Positions 32,224 to 41,131 of a stretch of DNA of 64,000 nt are shown piece after piece (positions within the stretch are counted from its first letter, which is position 1; the number at the start of each line of letters is the position of its first letter). The notes under the pieces were generated by a model. That model saw only the letters and a list, made by a program, of their open reading frames with translations. It searched no databases and had not been told where the DNA came from. Made by a program: the position numbers and the translations under genes. The stretch is from Microbacterium sp. T2.11-28 (GTDB lineage: Bacteria > Actinomycetota > Actinomycetes > Actinomycetales > Microbacteriaceae), in NCBI RefSeq assembly GCF_950097975.1, contig NZ_CATNHF010000003.1, positions 1 to 64,000 on the forward strand, in the 5' to 3' direction.

Positions 32224-34250
32224 TCACCTTCTACCGGCACACCTTCGAGACTCTGGGCGGCGCGTTCTGGCGGGTCCGTTTCTGGGCGCACGATCACCCG
32301 CGGTGGAGCAAGGTCATCGCCGTCGTCCTGATCGACCTGTTCCTGGTCCTGTTCGGCAACACGTACTGGGCCTTCGCCGCTGACGGCGGCGGCTCGTCCC
32401 CGTTCATGCTCGGCGGCGACATCACTGACAGCGACGGCGTCCCGCTGACCAACTACACGGTGCTTCCACTGGACCGCGGCGATGTGTTCACGATGGGGAA
32501 GTTCTTCATCTCCATGTGGATCGACCCGATCTGGACCGGGCATCTGGGTCTGGTGTCGTGGATGATCTGGTTCTGCAACTGGCTGCTCTCCTTCGAGTGG
32601 GTCGACATCGTCGCGGCACCGTTCGGCGCGCTGGCCGACCTCTTGCAGGACTTCCTCGGCGAGATCGCATGGATCCCGTTCGCGCTGACGATCGCCGGCG
32701 GTGTCGCGGGCCTGGCGATCATGCTCGGCCGGCACTCCACCGGGTGGGCGGAGTTGTTCATCTCTGCGTGCTGTGCGGTGCTGGCGACCGGTCTGCTCGC
32801 TAACCCGATCGCCTCGCTCACCGCCGCAGGCGGAGCATTCGACACCGCCCAGGAGTACGGCGGTCAGATCGCTGCCGTCGTCGTCACCGACGACATCAAC
32901 AGCACGGAGCTCGACTCCGAGAACCTGCTGTCAGCTGCGGTCACGTCGCAGCTGGTCGACATCTTCGTGAAGATCCCTGCGCAGACGATCGCGTTCGGCC
33001 ACGCCCTCGAGGGGCAGTGCGCCGCGACGTTCACCGACACGATGACCAACTCGGCGCCCATCCAGACCGGCGGCAACGAGGTCCGTGACGCGGTCGGCGG
33101 GTGCGACGAGGCGGCGAAGACGTTCAACCAGAATCCGAACTTCGGCCAGGTGCTCACGGCCGTCACGATGACCCCCGGAGCGCTCACCCTGTTCATCCTG
33201 CCGATGGCCTTCGGGGTGCTGTTCCTAGTCACGGTTCTCGGCTTCCTGATCTCCGCACTCAAGACCATGTGGAACGTCTACATCGGGATCCTCCCGGTCA
33301 ACCGATACCCGCTGTGGAAGTCCCTCGCCGACACCTTCATGGGCCTGGTCGCCATCGTCTTCATGGCAGTCGTCATGGCGGCCGTCCTCAAGCTCACCGT
33401 CGCAGCGATCACCGGGCTCAGCAGCCTGGGAATCCCGCTCGTCGCGCAGATGACCTTTGCGACGCTGGTGATGATCGTGCTGCTGTTCCTCATCATCCGA
33501 GCGCGTCGCATTGCCAAGAAGACCGGCCGGTCGATCGCCGAGCAGCTCTCCAAGTACGGCATCGGCAAGGGCGCGCCGGCGCAGCGCGACGGGGTCAAGA
33601 CCGTCGCGGCGATGAGCGCCGTATCCACCGTCGCGGCCGCGGCGCTGCGTCGCCCTGACAACAAGGTCGACGCGCGCTCCATCAACTTCGGCGCGGGGGC
33701 TGCGCAGGACATCGGCACAATGACCGCTACACGCCCGCCCGCGGCTCCCAAGCCGCCCTCGACGCCCTCTGGCGGCTCACCGAGCCGTCCCGCCCTCCCG
33801 TCGCCTCAGATGGGCTCTGGGGGCGGCGCTGGCGCGGGTGCTGCCGCCAAGGCCTCGAAGACCGCGGACCTGGTCTTCACGGCCGCGCGGATCGGCAAGG
33901 GTGCCGCAGCGGGCGGTGTGGCCGGCGCCGCCGGCGCCGCGGCGCTCGAGGTCGGTGGCCGAGTCGCGAGCAAGGGAGCGTCGAAGGCTGTCTCCGCGGC
34001 CGCGGCAGGCGCGAGCAAGCCGCGAGCTGCGGGCGACCCGAAGGTGGTCTCGATGGTCGTCGACCAGGGCCCGGCGCCCACGCGCACCCCGGACGGTCCT
34101 CGACGGATCGTCGTCGACTCCTCGGGCATGGGACACATCGAACGGCGCCCCTCGTCAGGTGTCGTCGACATCTCGTCCCTGCCGGCGCGCGCGCCTCGCT
34201 CTCCGCGCAGCGGTGAGATGCGCGCCCGGCTCGCGATCGCACAGAAGTAA
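32220..34250 (+). CDS. tcpH: VirB6/TcpH-like polytopic membrane protein
   Basis: 676 aa. N-terminal segment (VIAVVLIDLFLVLFGNTYWAFA), a block of five or more membrane helices between about 100 and 410 (WIPFALTIAGGVAGLAIML, LFILPMAFGVLFLVTVLGFLI, LVAIVFMAVVMAAVLKLTVAAI, LVMIVLLFLIIRARRIAKKTGR), then a long Ala/Gly/Pro-rich basic tail. This is the TcpH/TrbL-like channel core of Gram-positive conjugation systems. ATGA overlap with the VirB4-like gene. Confidence 0.75.
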   Translation: MITFYRHTFETLGGAFWRVRFWAHDHPRWSKVIAVVLIDLFLVLFGNTYWAFAADGGGSSPFMLGGDITDSDGVPLTNYTVLPLDRGDVFTMGKFFISMWIDPIWTGHLGLVSWMIWFCNWLLSFEWVDIVAAPFGALADLLQDFLGEIAWIPFALTIAGGVAGLAIMLGRHSTGWAELFISACCAVLATGLLANPIASLTAAGGAFDTAQEYGGQIAAVVVTDDINSTELDSENLLSAAVTSQLVDIFVKIPAQTIAFGHALEGQCAATFTDTMTNSAPIQTGGNEVRDAVGGCDEAAKTFNQNPNFGQVLTAVTMTPGALTLFILPMAFGVLFLVTVLGFLISALKTMWNVYIGILPVNRYPLWKSLADTFMGLVAIVFMAVVMAAVLKLTVAAITGLSSLGIPLVAQMTFATLVMIVLLFLIIRARRIAKKTGRSIAEQLSKYGIGKGAPAQRDGVKTVAAMSAVSTVAAAALRRPDNKVDARSINFGAGAAQDIGTMTATRPPAAPKPPSTPSGGSPSRPALPSPQMGSGGGAGAGAAAKASKTADLVFTAARIGKGAAAGGVAGAAGAAALEVGGRVASKGASKAVSAAAAGASKPRAAGDPKVVSMVVDQGPAPTRTPDGPRRIVVDSSGMGHIERRPSSGVVDISSLPARAPRSPRSGEMRARLAIAQK

Positions 34251-34256
34251 CCCCGC

Positions 34257-35504
34257 ATGTCCGCATCGGGAGTACTCGAGCGCTCTGCCGACGTCGCCGG
34301 CGCCGTCAATGGGGGAGACGACGGGGACGGTGGTGGTTCGCGCAAGGTCGTCCTCTGGGTGATCGCGCTCGTGCTGGTGCCGGTGGTGCTCTTCGCCGGC
34401 TACACGATGTTCCTGATGATGGCGATCGCCGGCGCCTCCGGCGGTGGGTCGTCGCAGTGCACCGCGGGGTCGCTGACCACCGACAAGCTCGAGGTCCAGA
34501 CCACAGGAGGATCGACCCGCACCCTCGGTGCGACGGAGCTCGGCCACGCGGCCACCATCCTCTCGGTCGCCCGCTCACTGGGCGTGTCCGCGCGGGGCCA
34601 GCAGATCGCGATCATGACCGCGCTGCAGGAGTCCGGCTTGAAGATGTACGCCAACTCCTCCGTGCCTGAGTCCCTCGATTACCCGCACGACGCGGTCGGC
34701 AGCGACCACGACTCCGTCAACTACTTCCAGCAGCGTGTGTCGGGCTGGGGCACCGTCGAGGAGCTCATGGACCCCCTCTACGCAGCCAAGGCGTTCTTCG
34801 GCGGCGAGGAGGGCCCCAACGGCGGATCGCCGCGTGGGCTGCTCGACATCCCCGGCTGGGAGGACATGGGGCTGGGGGAGGCCGCGCAGACCGTGCAGGT
34901 CTCCGCATACCCGACCGCTTACGACAAGTGGGAGCCCGCAGCACAGCAGATCATCACCGCGGTCGGCGGGTCGATCAGCTGCGACAGCAGCACTGTCGTC
35001 GGGCAGGCCGCTTTCCCCCTTGCGGCCGGCTACCAGATGACCTCCGGCTACGGGCCGCGCGACATCACCGTTCCGGGTGCGTCGAGTTGGCATGTCGGAA
35101 TCGACCTGCAGCGCTGGCCAAACCCGTGCGGCGACCCTGTCTACGCGGTCCTGCCGGGCACGGTGACTCTCAGCAGCTCACTGTGGTTGTCGATCAAGCA
35201 CCCCGATGGGTTCGTGGTGTCCTACCTGCATATGTACAAGAGCGAGCGGCTCGTCGACGTCGGAGACACCGTCACCGCCGGCCAGCAGATCGGTGTCGTC
35301 GGGAACGTGCCGCCCAGTGGGGGATGCCACCTGCACCTGGCCGTCAACAAGAACGGGACGACGAATCAGGCCGTCGCCGGGCTGCAGGAGGCGACTGCAC
35401 TCGGTGCCCCCTCGCAGTACGCCGGCTACGTGAACCCCGAAGAGTTCCTCCGCCTGTATGGCATCGAGATCTGTCCCACAGACGGCACTTGCCGACGCCT
35501 CTGA
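34257..35504 (+). CDS. tcpG: Conjugation peptidoglycan hydrolase with SLT-like and M23 domains
   Basis: 415 aa. One membrane segment (about 31-57), a transglycosylase-like domain (about 90-240: GQQIAIMTALQESGLKMYAN...NYFQQR), and an M23 metallopeptidase domain whose metal ligands are visible (HVGIDL and HLHLAV). This would open the wall locally for the type IV secretion channel, as TcpG/TcpI and VirB1-like enzymes do. Last gene of the operon from 27317; a 126-base gap follows. Confidence 0.8.
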   Translation: MSASGVLERSADVAGAVNGGDDGDGGGSRKVVLWVIALVLVPVVLFAGYTMFLMMAIAGASGGGSSQCTAGSLTTDKLEVQTTGGSTRTLGATELGHAATILSVARSLGVSARGQQIAIMTALQESGLKMYANSSVPESLDYPHDAVGSDHDSVNYFQQRVSGWGTVEELMDPLYAAKAFFGGEEGPNGGSPRGLLDIPGWEDMGLGEAAQTVQVSAYPTAYDKWEPAAQQIITAVGGSISCDSSTVVGQAAFPLAAGYQMTSGYGPRDITVPGASSWHVGIDLQRWPNPCGDPVYAVLPGTVTLSSSLWLSIKHPDGFVVSYLHMYKSERLVDVGDTVTAGQQIGVVGNVPPSGGCHLHLAVNKNGTTNQAVAGLQEATALGAPSQYAGYVNPEEFLRLYGIEICPTDGTCRRL

Positions 35505-35630
35505 CCCCCCTGGAAAACCGAGTCAACTCGCGGCATGTAACCCTCCTGACGGCCTGGAAACCGGCCTGTAGGCTGGGGGCAGCCCCGGCCCGAAACGGGG
35601 CCGAAGCCTCTCCCACCCAGACGGTGACTC

Positions 35631-36224
35631 GTGCCCTCAACAGATGTCAACGCCGCTGGTGACACCGACCGACCCGCCGGGTCAGTGTCGGCCACCGGCT
35701 ACCGCTCGATCGCATACTTCCTGCCGGTCGCGCTGCATGCACGGCTCAAGGCTGCGTGGTGGTCGACGAGGGATGAGCCGGAGGGTGCGCCCGCGCTGGC
35801 CGGTCTCGTCGAGGTCGCCATCGGCCGCGAGACCAACCGCCTCGAGCAGCTCTACAACGCCGGCTCCCCTTTCCCTCCTGCCCCCGACCGTGCCCAGGGT
35901 GTGAACCCAAGAGGAGCCGCGGGATACCGCCATCAGACCTACTACCTGCCGGTCGCGCTGCACGCGCGCCTCAAGGCTGCGTGGTGGTCGACGAGGGATG
36001 AGCCGGAGGGTGCGCCCGCGCTGGCCGGTCTCGTCGAGGTCGCCTTCATGCGGGAAGCCGACCGCCTTGAGCAGCTCTACAACGAGGGTGCCCCGTTCCC
36101 GCCGGCGCCGGCCAAGGCGCGAGGGATCAGCCGCGCTGCAGCACAACGACAGGGCGAATGGCTGCGAGGCGAGTGGGAGCGCCGGCGACAGGCGCAGACC
36201 CCGCCGACCGACTCCAACGACTGA
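35631..36224 (+). CDS. Tandem-duplicated centromere-binding-type protein
   Basis: 197 aa from GTG 35631. Two copies of a ~70-residue unit (about 20-95 and 97-170): a strand IAYFLPVALHARLKAAWWSTRDE then PALAGLVEVAxxREANRLEQLYNxGxPFPPAP. This unit is common at the end of actinobacterial ParB-like proteins and reads as an RHH/strand-helix DNA-binding module. The copies share about 99 almost identical bases (35721-35819 and 35946-36044), which points to a recent duplication. It may bind the 20-bp repeats downstream at 36465-36545. No ParB CTP-binding domain is present. Confidence 0.6.
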   Translation: MPSTDVNAAGDTDRPAGSVSATGYRSIAYFLPVALHARLKAAWWSTRDEPEGAPALAGLVEVAIGRETNRLEQLYNAGSPFPPAPDRAQGVNPRGAAGYRHQTYYLPVALHARLKAAWWSTRDEPEGAPALAGLVEVAFMREADRLEQLYNEGAPFPPAPAKARGISRAAAQRQGEWLRGEWERRRQAQTPPTDSND

Positions 36225-36464
36225 CCCGACTCCGCGCCACGGCGACGTGTTGCACCGGGTGTGCGGTGCAGTATGCCGCCGATGTGCGGCGCAGTATTGC
36301 GCCATAATGTCGGATCTCGCTTGACTTGTCGGATCTCGGATGGGCTGACCGGGACTTCTCTCATTCGCGGTGCAGTCCCGGCAGAGCGGTCTGTCTCACA
36401 CGAGTTGTCACGAATCCGACCCTGCTGCTCCCGCCTCGAAGCAGCACTACGCGGCGCGCCGAGC

Positions 36465-36545
36465 ATCGGACAACTGGAGTGAGAATCCGACAAGTGGAGT
36501 GAGACGACTCGACAGGTCCGTGAGAATCGGACAACTGGAGTGAGA
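36465..36545. repeat. Tandem 20-bp repeats upstream of the translocase gene
   Basis: ATCGGACAACTGGAGTGAGA at 36465 and 36526, ATCCGACAAGTGGAGTGAGA at 36485, and a weaker unit between them (36505-36525). Inverted related words lie further left: TTGTCGGAT near 36324-36336, TGTCGGAT near 36307 and GTCTCACACGAGTTGTC near 36391. Between 36225 and 36888 there is no supportable gene. The array could be an operator, a centromere or the transfer locus acted on by the FtsK-type translocase; TATTGCGC and GCGCAATA around 36690-36722 form a second inverted repeat. Confidence 0.65.
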
Positions 36546-36811
36546 CACGACACATAACTGCGCGGGTGTGCCTGCTGGAAATATTTCCCAGGGGGAGGGG
36601 TTCAAGCTCGATTCGACAACCGTGCCTGCGGCAGAACGCCAATCGGGCTTGATCCTATCACCCGTGTCAAGCGCGGGTGTGGCGGAGGTATTGCGCTGGT
36701 CTGCGCCGCGATGTGGCGCAATAACCCTTTCCAGCCGCCGTGGCGATCTCCTCGAGCACACTCTTGCACAGGGGACATCACGAGTGCGTCAGACGCGGGG
36801 AGAATCCGCGA

Positions 36812-36843
36812 TGTCCGCGAAGGAGCAGATCTCCGGCCTATAC
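36812..36843 (+). promoter_or_regulatory. Regulon B promoter 4 (translocase operon)
   Basis: TGTCCGCGAA (36812-36821), 13 bases, GGCCTATAC (36835-36843), reading right. The translocase ATG is 45 bases downstream behind AGGAGG. Confidence 0.8.
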
Positions 36844-36888
36844 CTCGCAAGAGGGTCGTGAAGTACTCGGCCCACTCAGGAGGCTCGA

Positions 36889-39000
36889 ATGGCAACGACA
36901 ACTCGTGTGGCATCTCGTCCGCCGGCGCGCCCACCTGCACCGGCGACGGTGGCTCTGGGTGTTCTTCCTCGGCGTCAGCTGACCGGGATCATCCCGGCGC
37001 TGCTGTGCATCGCACTGGCGACCGCCGCCACCGGGTTGAACGCGGTGCGCCCGTTCACCGATCTGATCCCGCTGGTGTGGGTCGTGGCCGTGTTGCTCGC
37101 CGCCGGCGCGGTCGCATCCGGCGTGCGGACCTTCCAACGGGAAGGGCGGATGGACCCGGCGATCGAGGCGGTCCTTCCGATGCTCGGTGCGGCACAGCCA
37201 ACCCGTGCTCTCGTCGTGCCGGTGAAGTGGACTCGTGGATGGGTGGGCCTCCCGGAGCGCATCAAGATCCGGTACGCCTCGCACGTCGATGACACCGACC
37301 CCCGCTTCGTCGACCAGATCCTCGCAGGCCTTGCACGCAGGCTTGGTGCCGAGTACCGGGTACGCAAGCACAACTCGAGGCGGTGCGTGCTCGTCGTCGA
37401 GCTCGCACCCGTGAGTGATCCGGTCTCCCGTGAGCAGCAGCGCGCGATCGAGGTCGTCAAGCTGGTCATCGACCCGACCGCGAGCGTCTCGGTGAAGAGT
37501 GCCGATGACGGCTCGGTCTCGAAGATCGACGTCAAGCACAACGTGGGACCGAAGATGGCGATCGCGGCGCGGCGCTCCCAGGTCGAGAAGGTGGTCTCCT
37601 CGATGCTCCCTGGCCGGTGGCGTGCGCACTGGGATCTCGAGGGCGACAAGATCACGTTCGAGGTCCGACCGACGATGCCCGACATGGTCCTGCACGAAGT
37701 GGAGCCCGCGGCCGCACTCACCCACGCCGCCTACAAGGCGTTCAAGATCCCGATCGGTCCTGACGAAGACGGTCAGATCCAGTCGTGGCATCCGGCGGTC
37801 TCCCCGCATTGCCTCGTCATCGGTGGAACCGGATCGGGAAAGACCAGCTTCCAGCACACGGTGCTCACCCATCTCGCGCACGCTCACTGGCGGGTGTGGG
37901 TACTCGATGGGAAGCGGATCGAGTTCGCCGGATTCCGGGACTGGCCCAACGTCGAGCTCGTCGGCGCGCGGGTGGAGCACCAGGTGCGGATGCTGCACGC
38001 TGCGCACGAGCTCATGGAGGAGCGGTACTCGCAGCTCGAGAACGGCACGGCCCGGCTCGAGGACTTCGACCCCCTCGCGTTGATCATCGACGAGTACGCG
38101 ACGTTCAAGGCGCGCGTGCAGCGCTGGTACAAGACGGTGAAGCCGAAGGGTGCGCCGGCGCAGGCCCCCGTTCTCGATCTGCTCTCCGATCTCGCGCGAC
38201 TGGCACGGTCGGCGAAGATCCACATCCTGCTCGGTCTGCAGCGCCCCGACGTCGAGTTCCTCGGCGGTGAGATGCGAGACAACTTCGGCGCCCGCGTCAG
38301 CTTCGGTCGTCTCTCCCCGCAGGGCGCCAACATGATGTGGGACAGCTTCGCGGTCGGTGTCGCGATCCCTCGCAACAAGCGTGGCCGCGGTGTCACTCTG
38401 AACGCCGAATCTCAGCCCGTCGAGATTCAGGCGTTCTACACCCCCGACCCCGCCAAGCTCGACTCCACCGACAAGGCGGACTGGGATCACCTGGCGGCGC
38501 TGCGTCCCGACGCTGCCGACTACGAGCGGATGATGGTGCGCGACCCGGAAGCGGAGCTCACCGACGACGGCGAGGGGGAGGAGCTCGAGCCCGACTACTT
38601 CCAGTGGTCCTCGGCCGAGATTGTCGCTTGGGATGCATCGGTACCGTCGACGACCAAGCACGACGCGCTTCGACCCTCCAATGTCACCCCACTGGACTCT
38701 CGTGAACGGGTCCGGTTCGTGCCCGAAGTCGACGACGATGCACCGGACGTCGACGCGGCCGCTGACGGCGACGGATACGGCGAATCCCTCGAGGGCCCCG
38801 CGGTGGAGCTCGAGGTCGGAGATCTCCTGCTCGTCGACGCGACTCTGGGGCTGTGGGGAGTGGTCGAAGGAGTGGAGCCCGACGTCGTCGACGACGAGTA
38901 CCTCGCGATCGAATACCGCGACCTCGACAGCGGTGAGGACGGGCTGCTGACGCTCTTCGACAACTCGGTGATCAGCTACCGCCGACCCGAAGCAGCCTGA
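36889..39000 (+). CDS. tcpA: FtsK/TcpA-type conjugation DNA translocase
   Basis: 703 aa from ATG 36889 (AGGAGG). Two membrane helices near 33-52 and 58-80, then an FtsK-like ATPase: Walker A IGGTGSGKTSFQ near residue 311, Walker B ALIIDEYATF near 395, and an arginine-rich region with LLGLQRPD. The C-terminal ~170 residues are acidic and unrecognised. TcpA is the coupling ATPase of pCW3-type conjugation; similar TraB proteins of Streptomyces move double-stranded DNA without a relaxase. No relaxase gene is seen in this window, which makes that alternative attractive. Confidence 0.8.
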   Translation: MATTTRVASRPPARPPAPATVALGVLPRRQLTGIIPALLCIALATAATGLNAVRPFTDLIPLVWVVAVLLAAGAVASGVRTFQREGRMDPAIEAVLPMLGAAQPTRALVVPVKWTRGWVGLPERIKIRYASHVDDTDPRFVDQILAGLARRLGAEYRVRKHNSRRCVLVVELAPVSDPVSREQQRAIEVVKLVIDPTASVSVKSADDGSVSKIDVKHNVGPKMAIAARRSQVEKVVSSMLPGRWRAHWDLEGDKITFEVRPTMPDMVLHEVEPAAALTHAAYKAFKIPIGPDEDGQIQSWHPAVSPHCLVIGGTGSGKTSFQHTVLTHLAHAHWRVWVLDGKRIEFAGFRDWPNVELVGARVEHQVRMLHAAHELMEERYSQLENGTARLEDFDPLALIIDEYATFKARVQRWYKTVKPKGAPAQAPVLDLLSDLARLARSAKIHILLGLQRPDVEFLGGEMRDNFGARVSFGRLSPQGANMMWDSFAVGVAIPRNKRGRGVTLNAESQPVEIQAFYTPDPAKLDSTDKADWDHLAALRPDAADYERMMVRDPEAELTDDGEGEELEPDYFQWSSAEIVAWDASVPSTTKHDALRPSNVTPLDSRERVRFVPEVDDDAPDVDAAADGDGYGESLEGPAVELEVGDLLLVDATLGLWGVVEGVEPDVVDDEYLAIEYRDLDSGEDGLLTLFDNSVISYRRPEAA

Positions 39001-39049
39001 TCGTCGTGGCCGTCATGATGCTGCGGGCCTACCGGCCCCGAGAGAAGGG

Positions 39050-39337
39050 ATGAATCGCGTGTCGAACCAGAGCGTGTCGGAAGACGACTGGATCTCGCTG
39101 CTGCTGATCGCCGTGCTCGTCCTGGCCAGTGGCGCAGTGTCGCTGGGGATGTTCCTCGATCCGCTGCGCGCGTGGATGTTGAAGTACCACTTGCTCGAGC
39201 AGGGTGAAACCGTGGCGATCCCCGTCGTCGACGGCGTCGGCCTCGGCTGGGGACAGATCCTCGTCATCCTCGCGATCCTGATCGGTGCGATCGCGCTCAT
39301 CGTGTGGCTCAAGCGCCGCGCGGCTGCCCGTGTCTGA
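39050..39337 (+). CDS. Small membrane protein next to the translocase, 95 aa
   Basis: 95 aa from ATG 39050, with AGAAGGG directly upstream. Two membrane helices (WISLLLIAVLVLASGAVSLGMF and ILVILAILIGAIALIVWLK) joined by a 30-residue loop. Co-oriented with tcpA and likely in its operon; possibly a TcpA partner. Confidence 0.55.
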   Translation: MNRVSNQSVSEDDWISLLLIAVLVLASGAVSLGMFLDPLRAWMLKYHLLEQGETVAIPVVDGVGLGWGQILVILAILIGAIALIVWLKRRAAARV

Positions 39338-39388
39338 GCTGCCCGCCATGCTCAGCAAACGAGACCCAGGAAGGAGGAGAGATCACCC

Positions 39389-39649
39389 ATGACAACCACA
39401 CTGACGAACGGCGACAAGACGATCACGCTGTTCACCAAGAAATCATGCGTACAGTGCGTCGCGACACACCGCGCGCTCGATGCTAAGGGAATCGAGTACG
39501 ACGTCGTCGACCTCAGCGAAGACGCCGCAGCGCTCGAACAGGTCAAGTCGCTCGGCTACCTGCAGGCACCGGTCGTCATCACGGATGAGGATCACTGGTC
39601 GGGCTTCCGTCCCGACAAGATCGACGAGCTCGCGCAACGGCTCGCGTGA
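39389..39649 (+). CDS. NrdH/glutaredoxin-like thioredoxin-fold protein
   Basis: 86 aa with AGGAGGAG upstream. Thioredoxin fold: TITLFTKKSCVQCVATHRALDAKGIEYDVVDL, with the redox pair C-V-Q-C, and the cis-proline region LGYLQAPVVITDEDHWSGFRPDKI, which is the NrdH-redoxin pattern. NrdH supplies electrons to ribonucleotide reductase. On a plasmid it may support DNA synthesis on arrival. No reductase gene is adjacent. Confidence 0.8.
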   Translation: MTTTLTNGDKTITLFTKKSCVQCVATHRALDAKGIEYDVVDLSEDAAALEQVKSLGYLQAPVVITDEDHWSGFRPDKIDELAQRLA

Positions 39650-39657
39650 TTGACGAC

Positions 39658-39695
39658 AGAGGCCCCACCGGCAGCTCTTCGCCGGTGGGGCCTCT
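39658..39695 (+). terminator. Strong hairpin ending the plus-strand block
   Basis: AGAGGCCCCACCGGC (39658-39672) pairs perfectly over 15 bp with GCCGGTGGGGCCTCT (39681-39695), loop of eight. It separates the rightward translocase operon from the leftward genes beyond. Confidence 0.8.
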
Positions 39696-39718
39696 GCTCT
39701 GCTCATCGGAGCGGGACA

Positions 39719-39952
39719 TCATCTGTGCGGCATGTGCGCCGCTGCCCACCGCTGCAGCAGCTGCTCCCGCAGAGGCCCGTTCCGCTCGAGCATCATCCGA
39801 ACCCCTGCCGGCGCCGCGCCTGCCGGCGCACCGGCCTCGAGGGTGCGCAGCCCGAGATGCTCGCATGCCCAGTCGGCGAGCTCGTCGAGCTCCACAGTGA
39901 CGGTGGCGGTGACGTCGACGCGCTGCTGCCATTGGACCTTGTAGGCGGGCAT
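39719..39952 (-). CDS. Small hypothetical protein, 77 aa
   Basis: 77 aa: strands KVQWQQRVDVTATVTVELDELADWA, the opening of a double-psi-like or SPOR-like small fold, then a helical second half. Last of the leftward string that starts at 41643. No function recognised. Confidence 0.5.
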   Translation of the reverse strand: MPAYKVQWQQRVDVTATVTVELDELADWACEHLGLRTLEAGAPAGAAPAGVRMMLERNGPLREQLLQRWAAAHMPHR

Positions 39953-39959
39953 CGGACGC

Positions 39960-40181
39960 TCAATCTGGGTTGCTGAAGAAGTCGATCACGAGCGCGATGG
40001 TGATGGGGACGAGGATCACCGCCGCGGCGGTGACGATGATGCGATCGAGGATCGGCGCGGCGAGGATCCCGAGCCACCCAGAGAGGACCGCGGCTGCGAT
40101 GTACAGCAGCGCGATTACGAGACGGCGGAGCCAACGAGTCGTGGGCTCCGGGATCGTGCGGGGGCGGGCGGCGATGGTCAT
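39960..40181 (-). CDS. Two-helix membrane protein, 73 aa
   Basis: 73 aa from ATG 40181, which overlaps the DUF3560 stop (ATGA). Two hydrophobic segments (LVIALLYIAAAVLSGWLGILAA and IIVTAAAVILVPITIALVIDFF) after a basic N-terminus. No family recognised. Confidence 0.55.
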   Translation of the reverse strand: MTIAARPRTIPEPTTRWLRRLVIALLYIAAAVLSGWLGILAAPILDRIIVTAAAVILVPITIALVIDFFSNPD

Positions 40182-41131
40182 GAGATCGCTCCGCTCTGGC
40201 CGGCACGGTGCTCGCGGATGTGCGTGTAAGGGACTGTGCCGCGGTGGCCGTAGGCGTCGACGATGGTGGCGCTCTTCGGGTTGGTGCGGGTTACGGTGCA
40301 CCAGGCGCCGAAGTACTTGATCTGGTCGCCGACGCTGATGGTGTCCTTGCTGTGGTCGGTGGCCGCGCCGGTCGCGACCTGCTCGGCGCGGACCTCCTGC
40401 CAGTAGGTGAGCTGATCGTCGGTCGCGGCCAGCTCCCTCTCGAGCCGTTCGGCGTAGGCGCCGGTGGCTGCAGCCGTGACCTCGACATACCCGCCAGGAA
40501 GGGTGCGGCTTGACCCGTCGAGACGTCGACGGATGCCGGCGCGATCTGCGCGGAGCTTCTCGATCCGGTTCGCCACGGTGATCGGCGCATACCGTGCATC
40601 GGTCGCCGCGGCCGCGACGTCGGCACGCACCTGGGCGCGCCGTGCCGCCGCGTCGGCGTCGATGGAGCGGCGGATCGCCGCGTCCGCCTTGCCGATCGCT
40701 CGGCGGTGGCCGGCCTCCGAGTGGTGTCCGACCTTGATGGGCTCGCCACCTTCGGGGAGGCGTCGCAGCGCGCGGGCCGCGCGCTCTGCCTCTTCGGTGG
40801 CGTCCTGGTGTCGTCGATCTGCGCGCACCGCCAGGGCGGCAGCGCGATCGTTCCTGCGGTCGACCAGGTCAGCCTCGACGACGGCCGCGGCCCGGCGTTC
40901 ATAGTCGATCGAGATCTCGACGACGAACCCGGCAGCGGTGAGCTGCTCGGCGGTGCGGTTGATGATCGCGATCTTCGGTTCGCGGTCGCGGGAGTGGGGG
41001 ATGTACCAAGATCCGAGCGCCCGGCTCCACCGCCAGCCGTTGGCCTTGAGAGTATCGGCCGTGCCGTCGCCCCGGCTGGTCCCTTCGATGAGGGTGCCTT
41101 CCGCGGCCGCGTGGATGATCGTGAGCATCAT
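40178..41131 (-). CDS. DUF3560-type leading-region protein
   Basis: 317 aa. The N-terminus (EGTLIEGTSRGDGTADTLKANGWRWSRALGSWYIPHSRD) is the DUF3560 signature; a long Arg/Ala/Glu coiled-coil follows (about 80-230) and an SH3-like end (ISVGDQIKYFGAWCTVTRTNPKSATIVD). DUF3560 proteins are common beside antirestriction genes on actinobacterial plasmids and phages; their activity is unknown. Overlaps its neighbours on both sides (ATGA). Confidence 0.7.
   Translation of the reverse strand: MMLTIIHAAAEGTLIEGTSRGDGTADTLKANGWRWSRALGSWYIPHSRDREPKIAIINRTAEQLTAAGFVVEISIDYERRAAAVVEADLVDRRNDRAAALAVRADRRHQDATEEAERAARALRRLPEGGEPIKVGHHSEAGHRRAIGKADAAIRRSIDADAAARRAQVRADVAAAATDARYAPITVANRIEKLRADRAGIRRRLDGSSRTLPGGYVEVTAAATGAYAERLERELAATDDQLTYWQEVRAEQVATGAATDHSKDTISVGDQIKYFGAWCTVTRTNPKSATIVDAYGHRGTVPYTHIREHRAGQSGAIS

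Noticed and set aside
36465..36545. Tandem 20-bp repeats considered as a CRISPR array
   Set aside because: The units abut without spacers, differ from each other, and no cas gene is present.
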